DNA of 64,000 bases from Spirometra erinaceieuropaei (taxonomy: Eukaryota; Platyhelminthes; Cestoda; Diphyllobothriidea; Diphyllobothriidae): the NCBI GenBank assembly GCA_902702965.1, contig CACRXP010000008.1, positions 2,811,319 through 2,875,318 on the forward strand. The letters run 5' to 3'. The notes beneath the pieces were generated by a model that had not been told where the DNA came from, did not search any database, and saw nothing but the letters and a program-made list of their open reading frames with translations. How positions within the stretch are numbered: the first letter of the stretch is position 1; each line of letters opens with the position of its first letter. Positions 1-9,205 of this stretch are shown piece after piece. A program made the translations under genes and the position numbers.

Positions 1-1236
1 TAGAGAAAAGTTTCGAGACACTTAACGAATGGTTTTCGGTAAAGTGGACCTCTTCGGCTAGCTGTTTTTCTTCAGACAATCTCTTAGCTCGATCAAAAAT
101 ATCACAAATCAAGGGCAGAACAGAAACATCGTTCTGCAGATAAAGCCTGCGCAATCTGCGACGAAAGGGTAAAGGTAGGAAAATCTCATCCCCAACATTA
201 ATAATTTTCTTACGGGGGACAAAACGAGAAATAAGCGGACCCAAAATTTCGTACAGTTTTGCAGTGCAAACATTTACATCCGAACTAAGGAAGAACTCAG
301 TCCAGTCGTAGGAATTAAGGTGTGTTAATAATTCGGTTGAGCGAGTTGATCGGAAATCGCGGAAAAAGGTATACTTTTGGGACGACATTTCGTCAGCCTC
401 GAATTCCAACGTTGAAACAACTATGTCATGGTCTGAGCCCCCGAGTGGGCCTAGGGATGACACTGACGATGGCAAGCAGCCTCTACAGAAAATTAAGTCA
501 AGTATACTTGAGCCTCGGGTGGGAAAATCGACAACCTGGTTCCACATCCCGACATCCACAGCCTCAAGAAAGTCATCGAACCTTCTGGGGCCTGAAGGCG
601 GAGACCAGCGGACTTCAGGGAGATTAAAGTCACCCGCAACCAGTTGATACTTAAAGCTTAAGTCGGCCGCAGCATGAAATGCCTGTGAGAGTAAGCGATC
701 AAAATTGTCATTGGCGTTGGGAGGGCGATAGACGCAGCCAACGAGTAAGGAGAACTTATTTATTAGTGCAACCTGGAGCCAGCAGCTGCCTTCTACCGCT
801 GAAAAGTGTGGGAAGTCCAACGGCAAACATGTAAGTGTTTGCTTAACGTAGACGCAGCTGCCCCCACCACGGCTATCTTGGCGATCATTTCGAATGCAAT
901 TGTAGCCTAGAAGAGAGAGTTCGGAGTCAGCTACTGAGGCTGATGCCCACGTCTCAGTTACTAAAACAATATCAGGACAATGGACGAAAACCTGAGTCTG
1001 AAGCAAAGGCATATTATTAAGCAAGGATCTGGCATTTAAAACAAAAAGTTTGAAGGGAAAGGCTGTTAGTTTTTGAGGGAGGTGGGCTACATCGTCCAGT
1101 TCTGGGTCGCCCACGGAGCAAACGGTCCGGATGCAACCATCCGGTTCTGCAAAAAATTTTGTGGCATCAAAAAATTCTGACGTGGATAAAAAGGAGTAGG
1201 ACTTGGGGGAGGGAATGACGGGCAGGTAAACAGGTA
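1..1236 (-). CDS. LINE ORF2, APE-type endonuclease part (CR1/jockey-like), runs off left edge
   Basis: Reading the minus strand, one open frame without stops runs from about 1236 to the window edge. It begins near the LFVLNARSLLNN motif typical of the endonuclease start of CR1/jockey-type LINEs. Endonuclease/exonuclease/phosphatase motifs follow in order: VTETWAS (metal-binding Glu), GGGSCVYVK, GCVYRPPNAND, LVAGDFNLPEVRW (Asp and Asn of GDFN) and GGSDHDIVVS (catalytic Asp-His). All key residues expected for target-site nicking are present, so this domain looks intact. The chain continues into the linker before reverse transcriptase, which lies outside the window. No ATG is seen in this frame before the motif block, so the true start is unclear; it may follow by frameshift or re-initiation from the overlapping upstream frame. 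Family assignment is from motif style only. Confidence 0.85.
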
Positions 1237-1461
1237 ACTATTGTTAGCTAACTTATTTTCAGCTGGAAATCCGCGGGGCAGATACTGCAACGTATTCCCG
1301 CCGGGCCGAAACTGAGGATCGGATGAATTAACTGATTCAGTATAGACATTATCATGAGGAATAAATTGGTAAAACGGCCGTGGAGGAAACAAGTTAGGGG
1401 GTGGGGGACGCAATGTTTCCATTGGAACAAGAGGTCTATTAAACGGTGGGAAAATCGGCAT
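1087..1461 (-). CDS. Proline/asparagine-rich ORF overlapping the LINE endonuclease frame
   Basis: A 124-residue minus-strand frame opens with ATG and is rich in Pro, Phe and Asn (repeated PPF, PPP and PQN stretches). It ends ATG-TAG at 1087 and overlaps the first 150 bases of the endonuclease frame in another phase. It could be the C-terminal part of an ORF1-like protein or the natural N-terminus of ORF2 separated by a frameshift. Its upstream edge coincides with the junction to the gypsy element near 1461, so it is probably truncated there. No domain was recognised. Confidence 0.3.
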   Translation of the reverse strand: MPIFPPFNRPLVPMETLRPPPPNLFPPRPFYQFIPHDNVYTESVNSSDPQFRPGGNTLQYLPRGFPAENKLANNSYLFTCPSFPPPSPTPFYPRQNFLMPQNFLQNRMVASGPFAPWATQNWTM

Positions 1462-2326
1462 ATTCGGCCACCGATGCCTCTCTTGCGGCTGCTAAAGCAG
1501 AATTTGACCACATGCTGCAACTAGGGATTATTCGACAGTCTGACAGTCCCTGGGCATCTCCTTTGCACATGGTTCCTAAGCCAAATACGGATGATTGGCG
1601 TCCTTGTGGCGATTATAGAGCCCTAAACAATATCACTATGCCCGATCGGTACCCCGTTCCTCATCTTCAGGACTTTGCTGGAGCCCTTTTCGGCAAAACC
1701 ATTTTCTCGAAGATCGATTTGGTGCGGGCTTTTCATCAAATTCCGATTGCGGCTGAGGACATTCCCAAAACGGCAGTGACGACTCCTTTTGGCTTGTTTG
1801 AGTTCCTTCGTATGCCATTTGGTCTCCGAAATGCCTCACAAACTTTCCAACGTTTAATTGACCGTGTTTTACGTGGCCTTCCATTTGTTTATGCGTATAT
1901 TGATGATGTTCTCGTCGCCAGTCGAGATGTGGAGGAACATCTCCATCACCTTGCCCTGCTTTTCGACCGATTTCAGCAGTTTGGTGTCACCCTGCATCCT
2001 TCCAAATGTGTCCTAGGAGCCACTTCTCTTGAGTTCTTAGGTCACCTGATAGACTCAAACGGCATTCGGCCTCTTCCCTCAAAAGTTGCCGCCATTTGGG
2101 ACTTTCCACCCCCTACCTCGAAGCATCAGTTGCAACGGTTTCTTGGTATGGTGAACTTTTATCACCGGTTTCTCCCGAACTGTGCCGATACCATCCTACC
2201 TCTGACCAATCTCCTCTCAGGTCCCAAACGCACCTTTGAACTTACATCAGCCGCACTCACGTCATTTGAGCAGGTAAAAGACCTTCTGGCTGACGCCACC
2301 CTCCTGACTCACTTTCACGCTGATGC
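1446..2326 (+). pseudogene. Gypsy reverse transcriptase domain (frame 1, broken at its end)
   Basis: The frame carries the classic Ty3/gypsy RT blocks: [27 protein letters not shown] (first catalytic Asp), [13 protein letters not shown], and [13 protein letters not shown] (the YxDD catalytic pair). [15 protein letters not shown] and the thumb motif [14 protein letters not shown] follow. The first roughly 15 residues after the nominal GTG start belong to the junction and not to RT. The frame should continue into RNase H, but after 2324 the sequence that fits the family is in another phase, so the last 46 residues of the open frame (2327-2465) are out of frame. RT itself keeps all catalytic Asp residues but has lost its N-terminal fingers. 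Confidence 0.9.
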
Positions 2327-4075
2327 GTTGCTGTTGGCGCGGTTCTTCAACAAAGTCTGCCGGATTCTACCGTGCCTTTGGCTTTCTTCTCCAAGAAACT
2401 ATCCAAAGCAGAAACCCGCTACAGCACATTCGGACGTGAACTTCTCGCCGCTTATCTTGCCGTAAGGCACTTCCGGCATTTACTCGAAAATCGAGAGTTC
2501 ACAATTTTCACTGATCATAAGCCACTCACGTTTGCAATAGATTCCCATTCTGACAAGCTAAGCCCCCGTGAGATCCGTCACCTGGACTACATTTCGCAGT
2601 TCACTTCAGACATCCGCCATATTGTCGGGTCAAGGAATGAGGTGGCTGACGCACTGTCCAGGCCCTCTATTGCTCATCTTCAGCTTTCACCCCGGATAGA
2701 CCTCGCTGAGATGGCCGCTGAACAACGCCGTGTCGGTCCACCCTGTGATGAGGATGTTTCCGGACTCCAACTTCAGGAACTACCACTGACAACTGGCAAC
2801 GGCACCATCTTAGGCGACGTATCCACCCCTTCCCATCGTCCATTTGTGCCTCCATCTCTCCGCCGCAAAGTTTTCTCCTCCCTGCACAATCTGTCTCACC
2901 CCGGGAGTCGAGCAACCGACAAGCTGGTTTCCGACCGCTTCGTCTGGCCTGGTATGCACAAGGACCTGAAGGCATGGACACGGGCTTGCATTGCTTGTCA
3001 ACGGAGCAAGATCCAGCGGCACAACAAGGCCCCCATTGGTACCTTCCCCGGCCCTGGTGCAAGGTTCAGCCACGTTCACCTGGACATTGTAGGCCCCCTG
3101 CCTCTGTCCAATGGTTGTTCCTATCTCCTCAACTGTGTGGATCGGTTCACTCGGTGGCCTGAAGCAATTCCCCTGCCTGACATTGCTGCTCCAACGGTGG
3201 TCAAGGCTTTTCTCAGTCGTTGGGTTGCTATCTTTGGTGCACCCTCCACAATCACGACTGACCGTGGTGCCCAATTTGAGTCTAACCTCTTCCAGTCTTT
3301 ACTCTCCTTTTTAGGCTGTACCCGCATCCGGACGACAGCCTATCACCCGGCTGCTAACGGGATGGTCGAGCGGTTTCACCGCCAGCTGAAGGCCTCCCTA
3401 CGCGCCGCGGCCGATCCGGAGAACTGGACGGATCACCTTCCCCTGGTCCTCTTGGGCATCCGCTCCGCTCTCAAGCCGGACCTTGACTGTTCCGCAGCTG
3501 AACTGGTGTTCGGTGCCACCGTCCGACTCCCCGGTGAGATGATCTCGCCAAACCCACAAGGTGCGGTTGAGGATCCCACCAACCTCCTGCATCGCCTCCG
3601 GCGGTTTATGCGGACACTTTCTCCGGTTCCTCCCAGGTCCTCCGCCTCTCCGTCTTATCTCGAGAAGGACTTGGCAACGTGCTCTCACGTCTATCTCCGA
3701 TGTGATCGAGTCCGCCGGCCTCTGGAACCGCCCTATGACGGCCCATTTCGGGTGCTCTCTCGCGGGCCGAAGACTTTCCGCATTCAGCGCGACAATCGTG
3801 AAGAGGTCGTGAGTGTGGACCGCCTCAAGGCTGCCGTCCCTGACACTCCTCCGGATGAGCCCTGTGGTCCTCAACCTTCTGCTTCCCCCCACGGAGCCTC
3901 TATTCCGCCGTCCCGTATTTTCCCTCTGCCCTCCTGTCCGCCATCTCCGACTGCCACCACCAACTCCAACACATCCGCCACCAGATTTATTCACTCTTCT
4001 ACGGACCCTGTATATATCACTCGTAGTGGTCGTCATGTACACTTTCCTGATCGGTTGGTCACGCATTCCTTTTAG
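2327..4075 (+). pseudogene. Gypsy RNase H (N-terminally deleted) and integrase
   Basis: From 2327 the family-like sequence continues in a second frame (Met-like start at 2372, 567 codons). RNase H lacks its first catalytic Asp strand, removed by the deletion at about 2325, but keeps Glu23 (GRELLA), Asp48 (TDHKPL) and Asp93 (VADALS), counted from 2372. Integrase follows with a zinc-binding HH-CC region (SHPG...CIACQ) at about residues 170-212, then the DDE core: Asp238 (HLDIVG), Asp297 (TTDRGA) and Glu333 (MVERFH). The last two are 35 residues apart, as is canonical. A GPF/Y-type module (PPYDGPFRVL) and a Pro/Ser-rich tail close the protein. Integrase looks intact; the polyprotein as a whole is not expected to function. 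Confidence 0.9.
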
Positions 4076-4120
4076 ACCTGTACACATCCTTCGGCGTCGT
4101 TTTCGCCGGCCTCCGGTCTC

Positions 4121-4260
4121 GGAGGGGGGTACTGTGCCGAGGCGCCAGACTATCTTGCCTTTCCCTACCTGTTCCTCATTCTTGAACTTACTGGTTGTTT
4201 AACTGAATGGAATGAACACAACTCGACGCGACGCGCTTGGCATGAGTGGGATTGTCAGGT
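4121..4260 (+). other. Polypurine tract and start of gypsy 3' LTR
   Basis: A G-rich purine tract, ggaggggggt, lies 45 bases after the pol stop. A TG dinucleotide at 4133 (TGTGCCGAGG) follows and is the expected first base pair of the LTR. The right LTR boundary cannot be fixed because no second LTR copy exists in the window. Confidence 0.6.
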
Positions 4261-4938
4261 CGTTTGACTTTTGATTATTAATTCTTCCATAACTCTGGTC
4301 TTAACCTGATTTTTATAGTCTGGGATTGACGGTTCTGTCTTTAACGCTCGCTACAATATAACGTGCACGCTATAAGCAAAGAAAGTCACTTGCAATCGAT
4401 TATTCAAATGTGCGAGATCTGTCAGACAAATCTTCGTCGCGGCCCTCTTAAAGCACTTTAACAGAGCCTATGTAATAGGTGGAGCTATTATCTGCAGAGC
4501 AGTTTGCTTTATTGAGACGAAAGCGTTTAATGTTCCCAAAGAACTTATTTATGTACGTGAGCAAACAATTTCCTTTGCCTCCTTTAGGTTGACTAAATGA
4601 AGTTGCGCTAAGGCAAGCTTACTGACGTGTTCCCACTGGGGTCAAAAATTCCACAACAAGTTCGTCCTGGCCGTATGCTTTCAGATGAACTTTTGATGGA
4701 CGTTACTGGGATGCATAACGATCCCAAACCCTTCTGCCAACTTCTTAATGAATCACTTTAACGATGAATCCCGTTCCGTTTCGAGCAGCTCACAGCGTAT
4801 TACCCATCCATATAATGACTACTATTCTTCTGCGGTGTGGTGCGTACGATGTAGAAAACCGCCGTACAAAGGACGCGTTCACTACCTCAACCTGCCAACT
4901 ACATAATCTGCTTTCTGCTGGACGGTTGTTTGAACTAA
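4261..4938. other. Unassigned, probably the rest of the LTR and decayed PLE sequence
   Basis: No recognisable coding motif. The first part may be the remainder of the gypsy LTR. The last part precedes an in-frame PLE endonuclease fragment and may be its decayed RT region, but no RT motif could be read. Confidence 0.3.
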
Positions 4939-5329
4939 GACAGTCTGGTAACAATTCGGCGCCGTCTGATGCAACCTAAGGACACGATGTCAGCCGCCGA
5001 AACCCCAGAGGTTGTCTCCAAAATAAGTTACAATAGGAGCGACTGCAACAATGTTGCGCAAACCGCCCGGAAATTGCAGACCCGCCTGCAGGAGCACTAA
5101 ACGGCGACTCGGAGGTTAAGCCCAAACTCTCAGCCAACAACAAACAGGGGAGAAACTGGGCATACTTTCGATTTCCAGGGAACTACCACCGTAGGGTTGG
5201 GCGAAACCACAGCAGAACGGCCAACGCCTGCAACGCGGTACGCCGGTGCTAACTTCATCAATAAGCATCTGGACCTTCCCGTAGCTTACAGAGTCTTGCG
5301 TCATCCCGTTTACAGAACTCGGGACTAAA
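4939..5329 (+). pseudogene. Penelope-like element GIY-YIG endonuclease fragment (family D)
   Basis: One frame is open from 4939 to a stop at 5327 with a single internal TAA (5098-5100). It begins with the linker motif TIRRRLMQPKD, then a degenerate GIY core (VVSKISYN), the YIG-side motif VAQTARKLQTRLQEH and, after the stop, GHTFDF and NKHLDLPVAYRVLR. This order is the usual C-terminal end of PLE proteins from flatworms: linker, GIY-YIG, conserved tail. The GIY Tyr is replaced by Ser and the YIG motif reads NVAQ, so the nuclease is probably dead. No RT motif was found upstream. Differences from the PLEs at 8, 26, 27.6, 60 and 63 kb make this a separate family. Confidence 0.75.
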
Positions 5330-5334
5330 AAAAT

Positions 5335-7290
5335 CCCACTAGACTTTAGAAGGCCATATAGAGACAGCTCAACGACGGGTTTGCACGGCGAGGAAGAAGA
5401 AATAATCGTCCAACCGACCACCCCACAGAGGTCCAATAACCTCCCCCGAGGAAGTAGTGACTCACGAAGCACGCAGATAAAATTCCCGCCAACCATCCGA
5501 CGAGAGGTCGAGGCAGGGAGAGAAGAGAAAAATCGACGAGCATGAGATCCACCAATGCAACATGCTACCTCAGTTCCTGGTAAATGATGTGCGCTTTACA
5601 CCTTGACAATAGGGAGCTGACTAAGCTCTTCTGGACATTAACACCCAATTGAACTCGTTCCGGAGGGCCTATCTTTTCCACCAAAGCCACTGATGTATCA
5701 GCCGACATTTGCTCATGGTTGTTTGTATGTGAAACGTGCTGGACGGAATCTTTGTGTCATGTCAGTCAAGTACGCAGAAATTAGTCCATTCTCGACGAGC
5801 TAAGGGATTTCGACAGGTAAACGAGAGAGACAATTGACGAGGTATTTTCAGATCCTGTTCAGCCTTTGTTTTCGTTAATGTAAACATCCTAACGCACTTT
5901 GAACCATTATGGCGCTTGGTTTGAAAACCTCCCAAATGTCGGGGTCATTTGGGCCATACGCGCACCGAAGATTATGTCAAAGCGGTTTCTACTTAATGCT
6001 GTGCTGATAAAATTCTTGCTTATGTCGGAACCCAGGAGCCCTCATTGAAATAAGGACACCAAAGGTGTGTATGCGCAATAAGCCTAAAATGAGTGTAATC
6101 CCGTTAGCCGCCATGAGCTTGCGCCTTTTCCTTCGCCCTGCCAGCATCTTGCTATTGGGATGCGACGGATACAGGAATACGGGATACAGGATACACTGTT
6201 ATATCTCACTGCAAACAGTCCCTGCGCAAACAGTTGCTATGCCCTTTCCAGAGCTTACGATGGGCGAACCATTAGTCTCCTGCGCTTGGAGGACGGACGT
6301 TCAGGCATAAGATTATTAAAATGGAGTTCACCGACGTCGTCTAGAGTGGAACAATCCGCAATCGCTATAATTGCATCGCGCGAAAGTTACTTTACCAAGA
6401 ATGATCATATCACTAAAATCAGTATGTTAGTAGAGGAGTGGACGTGCAAAAACTACGGAGGTCTGCCATGGGCTACTAAGCCTGTCGTCCTGTATTTCCG
6501 GAGAGGCGAGTGCGTTGTATGGGTTTGAACTGCATTAGTGGCACCGTCAAACGCCGAATAGACCAGCAAGACGACTGCTTTGCTGCTCCTCTGGTTATGC
6601 TACCTTATGTAGATAGTTAAAGGATTATCATTGCGCAGTGCCCGGTTTAGTGGAGGTTGAGGCGAAATCATATGGGATAATTGGTAGCGAAGGAATGTGG
6701 GTGAAGAGAATGAAACCTAAAAATCTATAAATAAGTGGAAGTGGACGACTTTTTCCATGTATGGGGGACGACGGCGCAAGTCCTCCCACCTTCTGTCAGG
6801 GAACTTATTACTTTCGTCTTTTAGTCAAAATGGGGGTCATCTTACCTCGCAACTCACTCTCAAATGATTTACAATAGCCTGCGCATTTATGCTTGATATG
6901 CCTTTTTCGGCTAGTGATGTGTTGCACTCAGGAGTAGGATAGGAAGTTGACGATTATGATAAGGGTAGAAGCAACAAGCCCACACAGCGAGCCAAAATAT
7001 AAATACACGGGACGAAACGGTGGCCAAGCTTGCCTACAACACGCGTTTATCCGATTGCGATGATTCCGCGAAAACCCATAACTGCTGCAGTACCTGAGCA
7101 TGTGGCGTCCTATACGGACATAAGCCTTCACGTCGCGTCAGCCAATTCCATCACTAGCCAGTTGACAAGCTCGGACGGTCGACTGATGTTTGGGAGAGAG
7201 ACATTGATACCGACGCTGAAGCATCCATGCCCACGCCAAATCAGGGCATCGCTCGTTATAATAACCTGATGCGCCTGAACATGCTATGAT
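5335..7290. other. No recognisable gene or repeat
   Basis: Several short open frames exist on both strands (for example 6160-6528 plus, 5116-5496 minus) but none shows a domain. The 5116-5496 minus frame is antisense to the PLE fragment over its first 200 bases. Confidence 0.4.
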
Positions 7291-7294
7291 GTGC

Positions 7295-7450
7295 CAAGAG
7301 TCGTGGCATGAAAGACTGCCAACTAACAGGATAACTCAGTCCCTGTGAGGACTGAGGGTCGGGCCAGTGAGCCTTCTTTATGTGACCCTCACGACATTCA
7401 CACGTATGTGAGATCGTAGGCGCCTTTGCAGTAGTCCGGTGCACATGGCA
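7295..7450 (+). repeat. Repeat B fragment (dispersed GC-rich family)
   Basis: Shares the ordered blocks 'gactgccaactaacagg', 'ataactc' and 'gagccttctttatgtgacc' with copies at 34.6, 47.2 and 62.6 kb. Only the middle third of the family is present here. Confidence 0.55.
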
Positions 7451-7479
7451 GGGACCAGGTCGGGTGTAGCACGTGTAGA

Positions 7480-7905
7480 CTTACGTTATGGATTTCTCAG
7501 CCACCGTATCCATGTTTACCTAGGGCTCACACACGGTCTCTGGCAGTCCGGTAGGTTTGAATGAGGTCACCGCGCAGTTGCCTGCTAATGAGAGGAAGCA
7601 GATTTAGTTCGGCCATTCTGGTTTCGTAAGGCAGATGATCACGATTCTTGACCACCTTTGTAGCCATAGCCTTTACTCGTTCCAATTGTTCATAAGCCTA
7701 CTTGAACCACGGTCGCCAGGCCTGGATTACATACTCTAAGTGAGGCCAAACGAATGCTCCATAGGTTTTCAGAGCAGCTCCTTGTCGATCTACACAAATT
7801 CTCGTCTCAGCGCAAATAACACCCATACCTCGCGTTTGGCTGCCCATTGACACAGTGACGATGGTTTAAGGAAGGAGATAATTAGGACGCCGAGATCTTT
7901 CTCTT
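7480..7905 (-). pseudogene. LINE reverse-transcriptase C-terminal segment (CR1/jockey-like), decayed
   Basis: Minus-strand translation in broken frames gives VEEEKDLGVLI, an AAKRE segment, then LEYVIQAW- and LPYETRMAELN-like blocks and RQLRGDLIQTYR. This is the characteristic thumb/connection region after the RT catalytic core of CR1/jockey LINEs. Several stops interrupt it. The catalytic core is absent; the fragment ends sharply at about 7905, where a PLE in the opposite strand begins. Confidence 0.75.
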
Positions 7906-7914
7906 CCTCAACAG

Positions 7915-8959
7915 TTGAAAGAGGCTGCCCTTCAAGGAGATGTTGAAAGGAATAGACAAATGGATGGAGTAACTATGGGCTCGTTCTCTGGTTCCCTTTT
8001 AGCGAATATACTCATGGACAAGCAAGAAGCTGTTGAGATTCGTCCCCAGATCAGTGGTCTGAGATACTACGGGCACTTTGTGGATGATATATTCGCGATT
8101 GCATCAGAAAAAAAGAGGTTACAATTTTACCAAAGGATGCAAATCAGGCGCATCCACCAATTAAATTTACGCTGGAAGAAGAACAGTCCGGTTCACTTCC
8201 ATTTCTGGACGTGCTTGTGAGTAGATGGCGTGACGGCTGTATTCGACGTAGCATCTATAGTAAGAAGACGTGATCGGGACATTACACTAATTTTGAGGGT
8301 TTCGTACTGTTACACATGAAGCACAATTTAATCAACAGTTTAGTACGCTCGACTGATAATCTTGTGAGAGAGCTAAAGATCGTGGAAAATCTCTTTCACC
8401 AGAACGGGTACCCCGATCAATTCATTACTAAGCACACGGCCGAAAGTCCATCAAAGTCCCCTTCTAAGGGAACGTGCCAAATAAACTACTGTGAGGACGC
8501 CTAACTCAAGCTGTATCACACACCTTCCCAGTAGCTGACGCCCATATACTCTTCTCCATTAGTCCCATTTTATACAGAGTTGGCAAGGACAAACTATCAA
8601 CCCAGACCACCTCTATGTGCATTTACTCATTCACCTGCTCCTGTGGAACAGAATATATTGATTGCACCAGTCGCCCTTTGTCCAAAAGGAGTAAAAGAAC
8701 ACTTTGCGGCATGGTTAGGAAAGGGCAATATAAAGACCGTTAGCAGCTCTATCCTCGCGCACAAAATAGGCCCAGTTTACCGTGTGGATACCGAACAGGC
8801 CTTCCGTCAAGCTATCCAAACCCACTTGGACAGCGTCTGTTGGTAACAGCAGAGGCGGCTGAAGTGAGGCTACGCAAACCAGTCCTATGCGCGTGGAAGA
8901 ACTTCGTGCAGGCCCCACAGTTGCCATTGCAAAAGTTACCAAACCAGCCACCCGAATAA
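7915..8959 (+). pseudogene. Penelope-like element RT plus GIY-YIG, decayed (family 1)
   Basis: Frame 7915-8220 carries the PLE RT blocks RQMDGVTMGSFSGSLLANIL and YYGHFVDDIF (both catalytic Asp kept). A frameshift at about 8140 moves to NQAHPPIKFTLEEE and GSLPFLDVLVSR, then IRRSIYSKKT with TGA in place of an expected Trp at about 8271. The linker (NGYPDQFITK, 8316-8504) leads to a GIY-YIG remnant, CSCGTEYIDCTSRPLSKR at about 8637, then in another frame AAWLGKGNIKTVSSSILAH. The C-terminal tail (AEAAEVRLRKPVLC...) ends at a TAA near 8957. The fingers and N-terminal RT are missing. Order and motifs fit flatworm PLEs; it cannot make a full protein. Confidence 0.85.
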
Positions 8960-9205
8960 AATTACCCGTCCCAGTGTACACCATTCCCCTTTCTCCTGAC
9001 ACTGACGGTCATTTCATTTTGCGCTTTTCCCACCCCCAAACCCCAGCTACAGGATAATTTCTACTTGCCCACATTTTCTTATTTATCACCTCGATAGCAA
9101 TACAAACGTACAGACCTGAAGAGAATTCATCGAAGGAAAACTTACGCTCGCCAAACTGTCTTTTGAATGATTCAATAGGAATTTTCGCAACTCTCAATGA
9201 GAAAA
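8960..9205 (+). other. 3' region of the family-1 PLE
   Basis: Non-coding sequence directly after the PLE stop. It includes a CTGAAGA...CGAAGG signature at 9116-9134 followed by 'aaaacttacg', matching the position and order of hammerhead-like signatures seen after other PLEs in the window. Confidence 0.4.

Larger units (their letters stand above)
1455..4260 (+). mobile_element. Ty3/gypsy LTR retrotransposon, 5'-truncated within RT, 3' end present
   Basis: The element keeps pol in the order RT, RNase H, integrase, followed by a polypurine tract and the beginning of a 3' LTR. Gag, protease, 5' LTR and the N-terminal part of RT are missing; the left boundary abuts a LINE in opposite orientation at about 1455-1475. 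Since LTR elements are not normally 5'-truncated on insertion, this end is more likely a later deletion or rearrangement, or an assembly join. The C-terminal TRSGRHVHFPDRL motif and the H2C2 plus DDE integrase resemble the CsRn1-like gypsy group known from flatworms; that clade call is inference. Confidence 0.85.

Noticed and set aside
3398..4087. 229-codon minus-strand frame
   Set aside because: Antisense to the gypsy integrase, whose domain content is clear.
5116..5555. Two overlapping minus-strand hydrophobic frames as membrane proteins
   Set aside because: They are partly antisense to the PLE fragment at 4939-5329 and share no motif with known families.
7310..7450. CRISPR-like spacing of short repeats
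   Set aside because: The repeats belong to a dispersed eukaryotic family; no regular array exists, and the window is not prokaryotic.
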